Of a DNA stretch of 5,898 nt, positions 5,708 to 5,898 are shown piece after piece. Source of the DNA: Tissierellia bacterium. Its GTDB lineage: Bacteria > Bacillota_A > Clostridia > Tissierellales > Peptoniphilaceae. Position 1 is the stretch's first letter. The number at the start of each line of letters is the position of its first letter. The DNA is taken from the NCBI GenBank assembly GCA_012513395.1, contig JAAZCH010000200.1:1-5898 (forward strand). Direction: 5' to 3'. A program made the translations under genes and the position numbers. The notes beneath the pieces were generated by a model, which had not been told where the DNA came from, made no database searches, and worked only from the letters and a program-made list of their open reading frames with translations.

Positions 5708-5749
5708 GCGCAGCCAATTGTCAACTGTTAATTGTAAACTATTAACTGC
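5708..5749 (+). repeat. Heptamer-array repeat, copy 4
   Basis: The header GCGCAGCC is followed by CAATTGT, CAACTGT, TAATTGT, AAACTAT and TAACTGC (5715-5749). This is the most regular array and ends 12 bases from the rsmG stop. Confidence 0.75.
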
Positions 5750-5760
5750 ATAATCTGCCT

Positions 5761-5898
5761 TTATAACGGTTTGTTTTTTATTTGCCCAAACTGTCTTGGA
5801 TATTTTTCTGGTGTCTTTTTTACTTTTTCTATTACCACTAGAGTTCTGGAATTTTCATCTTCTGTTAAGTTGAATTCAATAACGTCTCTAAGCTTACC
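5761..5898 (-). CDS. rsmG: 16S rRNA (guanine-527-N7)-methyltransferase RsmG, C-terminal fragment
   Basis: Only the last 45 codons and the TAA stop are inside the window; the rest lies beyond the right edge. The translated tail reads LVVIEKVKKTPEKYPRQFGQ, then IKNKPL and the stop. This is the typical RsmG ending (xxIxKxxxTPxKYPRKxGxPxKxPL). The enzyme (GidB) methylates N7 of G527 in 16S rRNA using S-adenosylmethionine. The catalytic Rossmann domain is not visible here, so the call rests on the tail motif and on its position upstream of soj-spo0J, which is the standard Bacillota arrangement. The 3' end runs directly into heptamer-array repeats. Confidence 0.88.
   Translation of the reverse strand, partial: GKLRDVIEFNLTEDENSRTLVVIEKVKKTPEKYPRQFGQIKNKPL

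Larger units (their letters stand above)
5278..5760. other. Repeat-rich intergenic region between rsmG and the membrane gene
   Basis: This 483-bp stretch has no credible gene. Going right from the membrane gene it holds the leader with parS, a heptamer array, a cluster of three palindromes that is visibly richer in GC, and three more heptamer arrays up to the rsmG stop. A plus-strand 61-codon frame (5423-5608) merely translates the palindromes and the repeat. Confidence 0.75.

Noticed and set aside
5355..5760. CRISPR array
   Set aside because: The repeated units are 7 bp and contiguous, the longer copies are irregularly spaced, there are no uniform spacers, and no cas gene is present.

Overview
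The window looks like origin-proximal chromosome of a low-GC, Gram-positive anaerobe. A Clostridia or Tissierellia relative of the Bacillota is most likely, but the sequence does not fix the genus. The evidence is the AT-rich composition, strong AGGAGG-type ribosome binding sites, a Soj/Spo0J (ParA/ParB) pair closely matching the Bacillus type, two perfect 16-bp parS sites, and the tail of rsmG at the right edge. rsmG next to soj-spo0J is the classic layout near oriC. All genes supported here lie on the minus strand, so transcription runs from right to left.

Layout in the direction of transcription: (1) the last 45 codons of rsmG (5898-5761); (2) about 480 bp without a gene, holding degenerate 7-bp repeat arrays, a palindrome cluster and a perfect parS; (3) a 177-residue membrane protein of unknown function (5277-4744), in the place where noc sits in Bacillus; (4) a stem-loop, a second perfect parS and a decayed copy of the same repeat (4730-4376); (5) a tightly packed run soj-spo0J-PhzF-like-cyclodeaminase-like-murJ (4375 to 1), in which neighbours overlap or lie at most 10 bp apart, so it is probably one operon. 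murJ runs off the left edge.

How it works together: Soj and Spo0J with the parS sites form the chromosome partitioning and origin-organising module. The same transcript apparently also makes a PhzF-fold protein that has lost the residues expected for catalysis, a small folate one-carbon enzyme, and a lipid II flippase homologue, so segregation, one-carbon metabolism and wall synthesis are co-transcribed. The membrane protein lies between the two parS sites and ends in a charged tail carrying a possible sliding-clamp-binding peptide. These three points (the PhzF-like pseudoenzyme, the clamp-motif membrane protein and the phased heptamer repeats) are the best leads. No complete mobile element, CRISPR array, tRNA or rRNA was seen.
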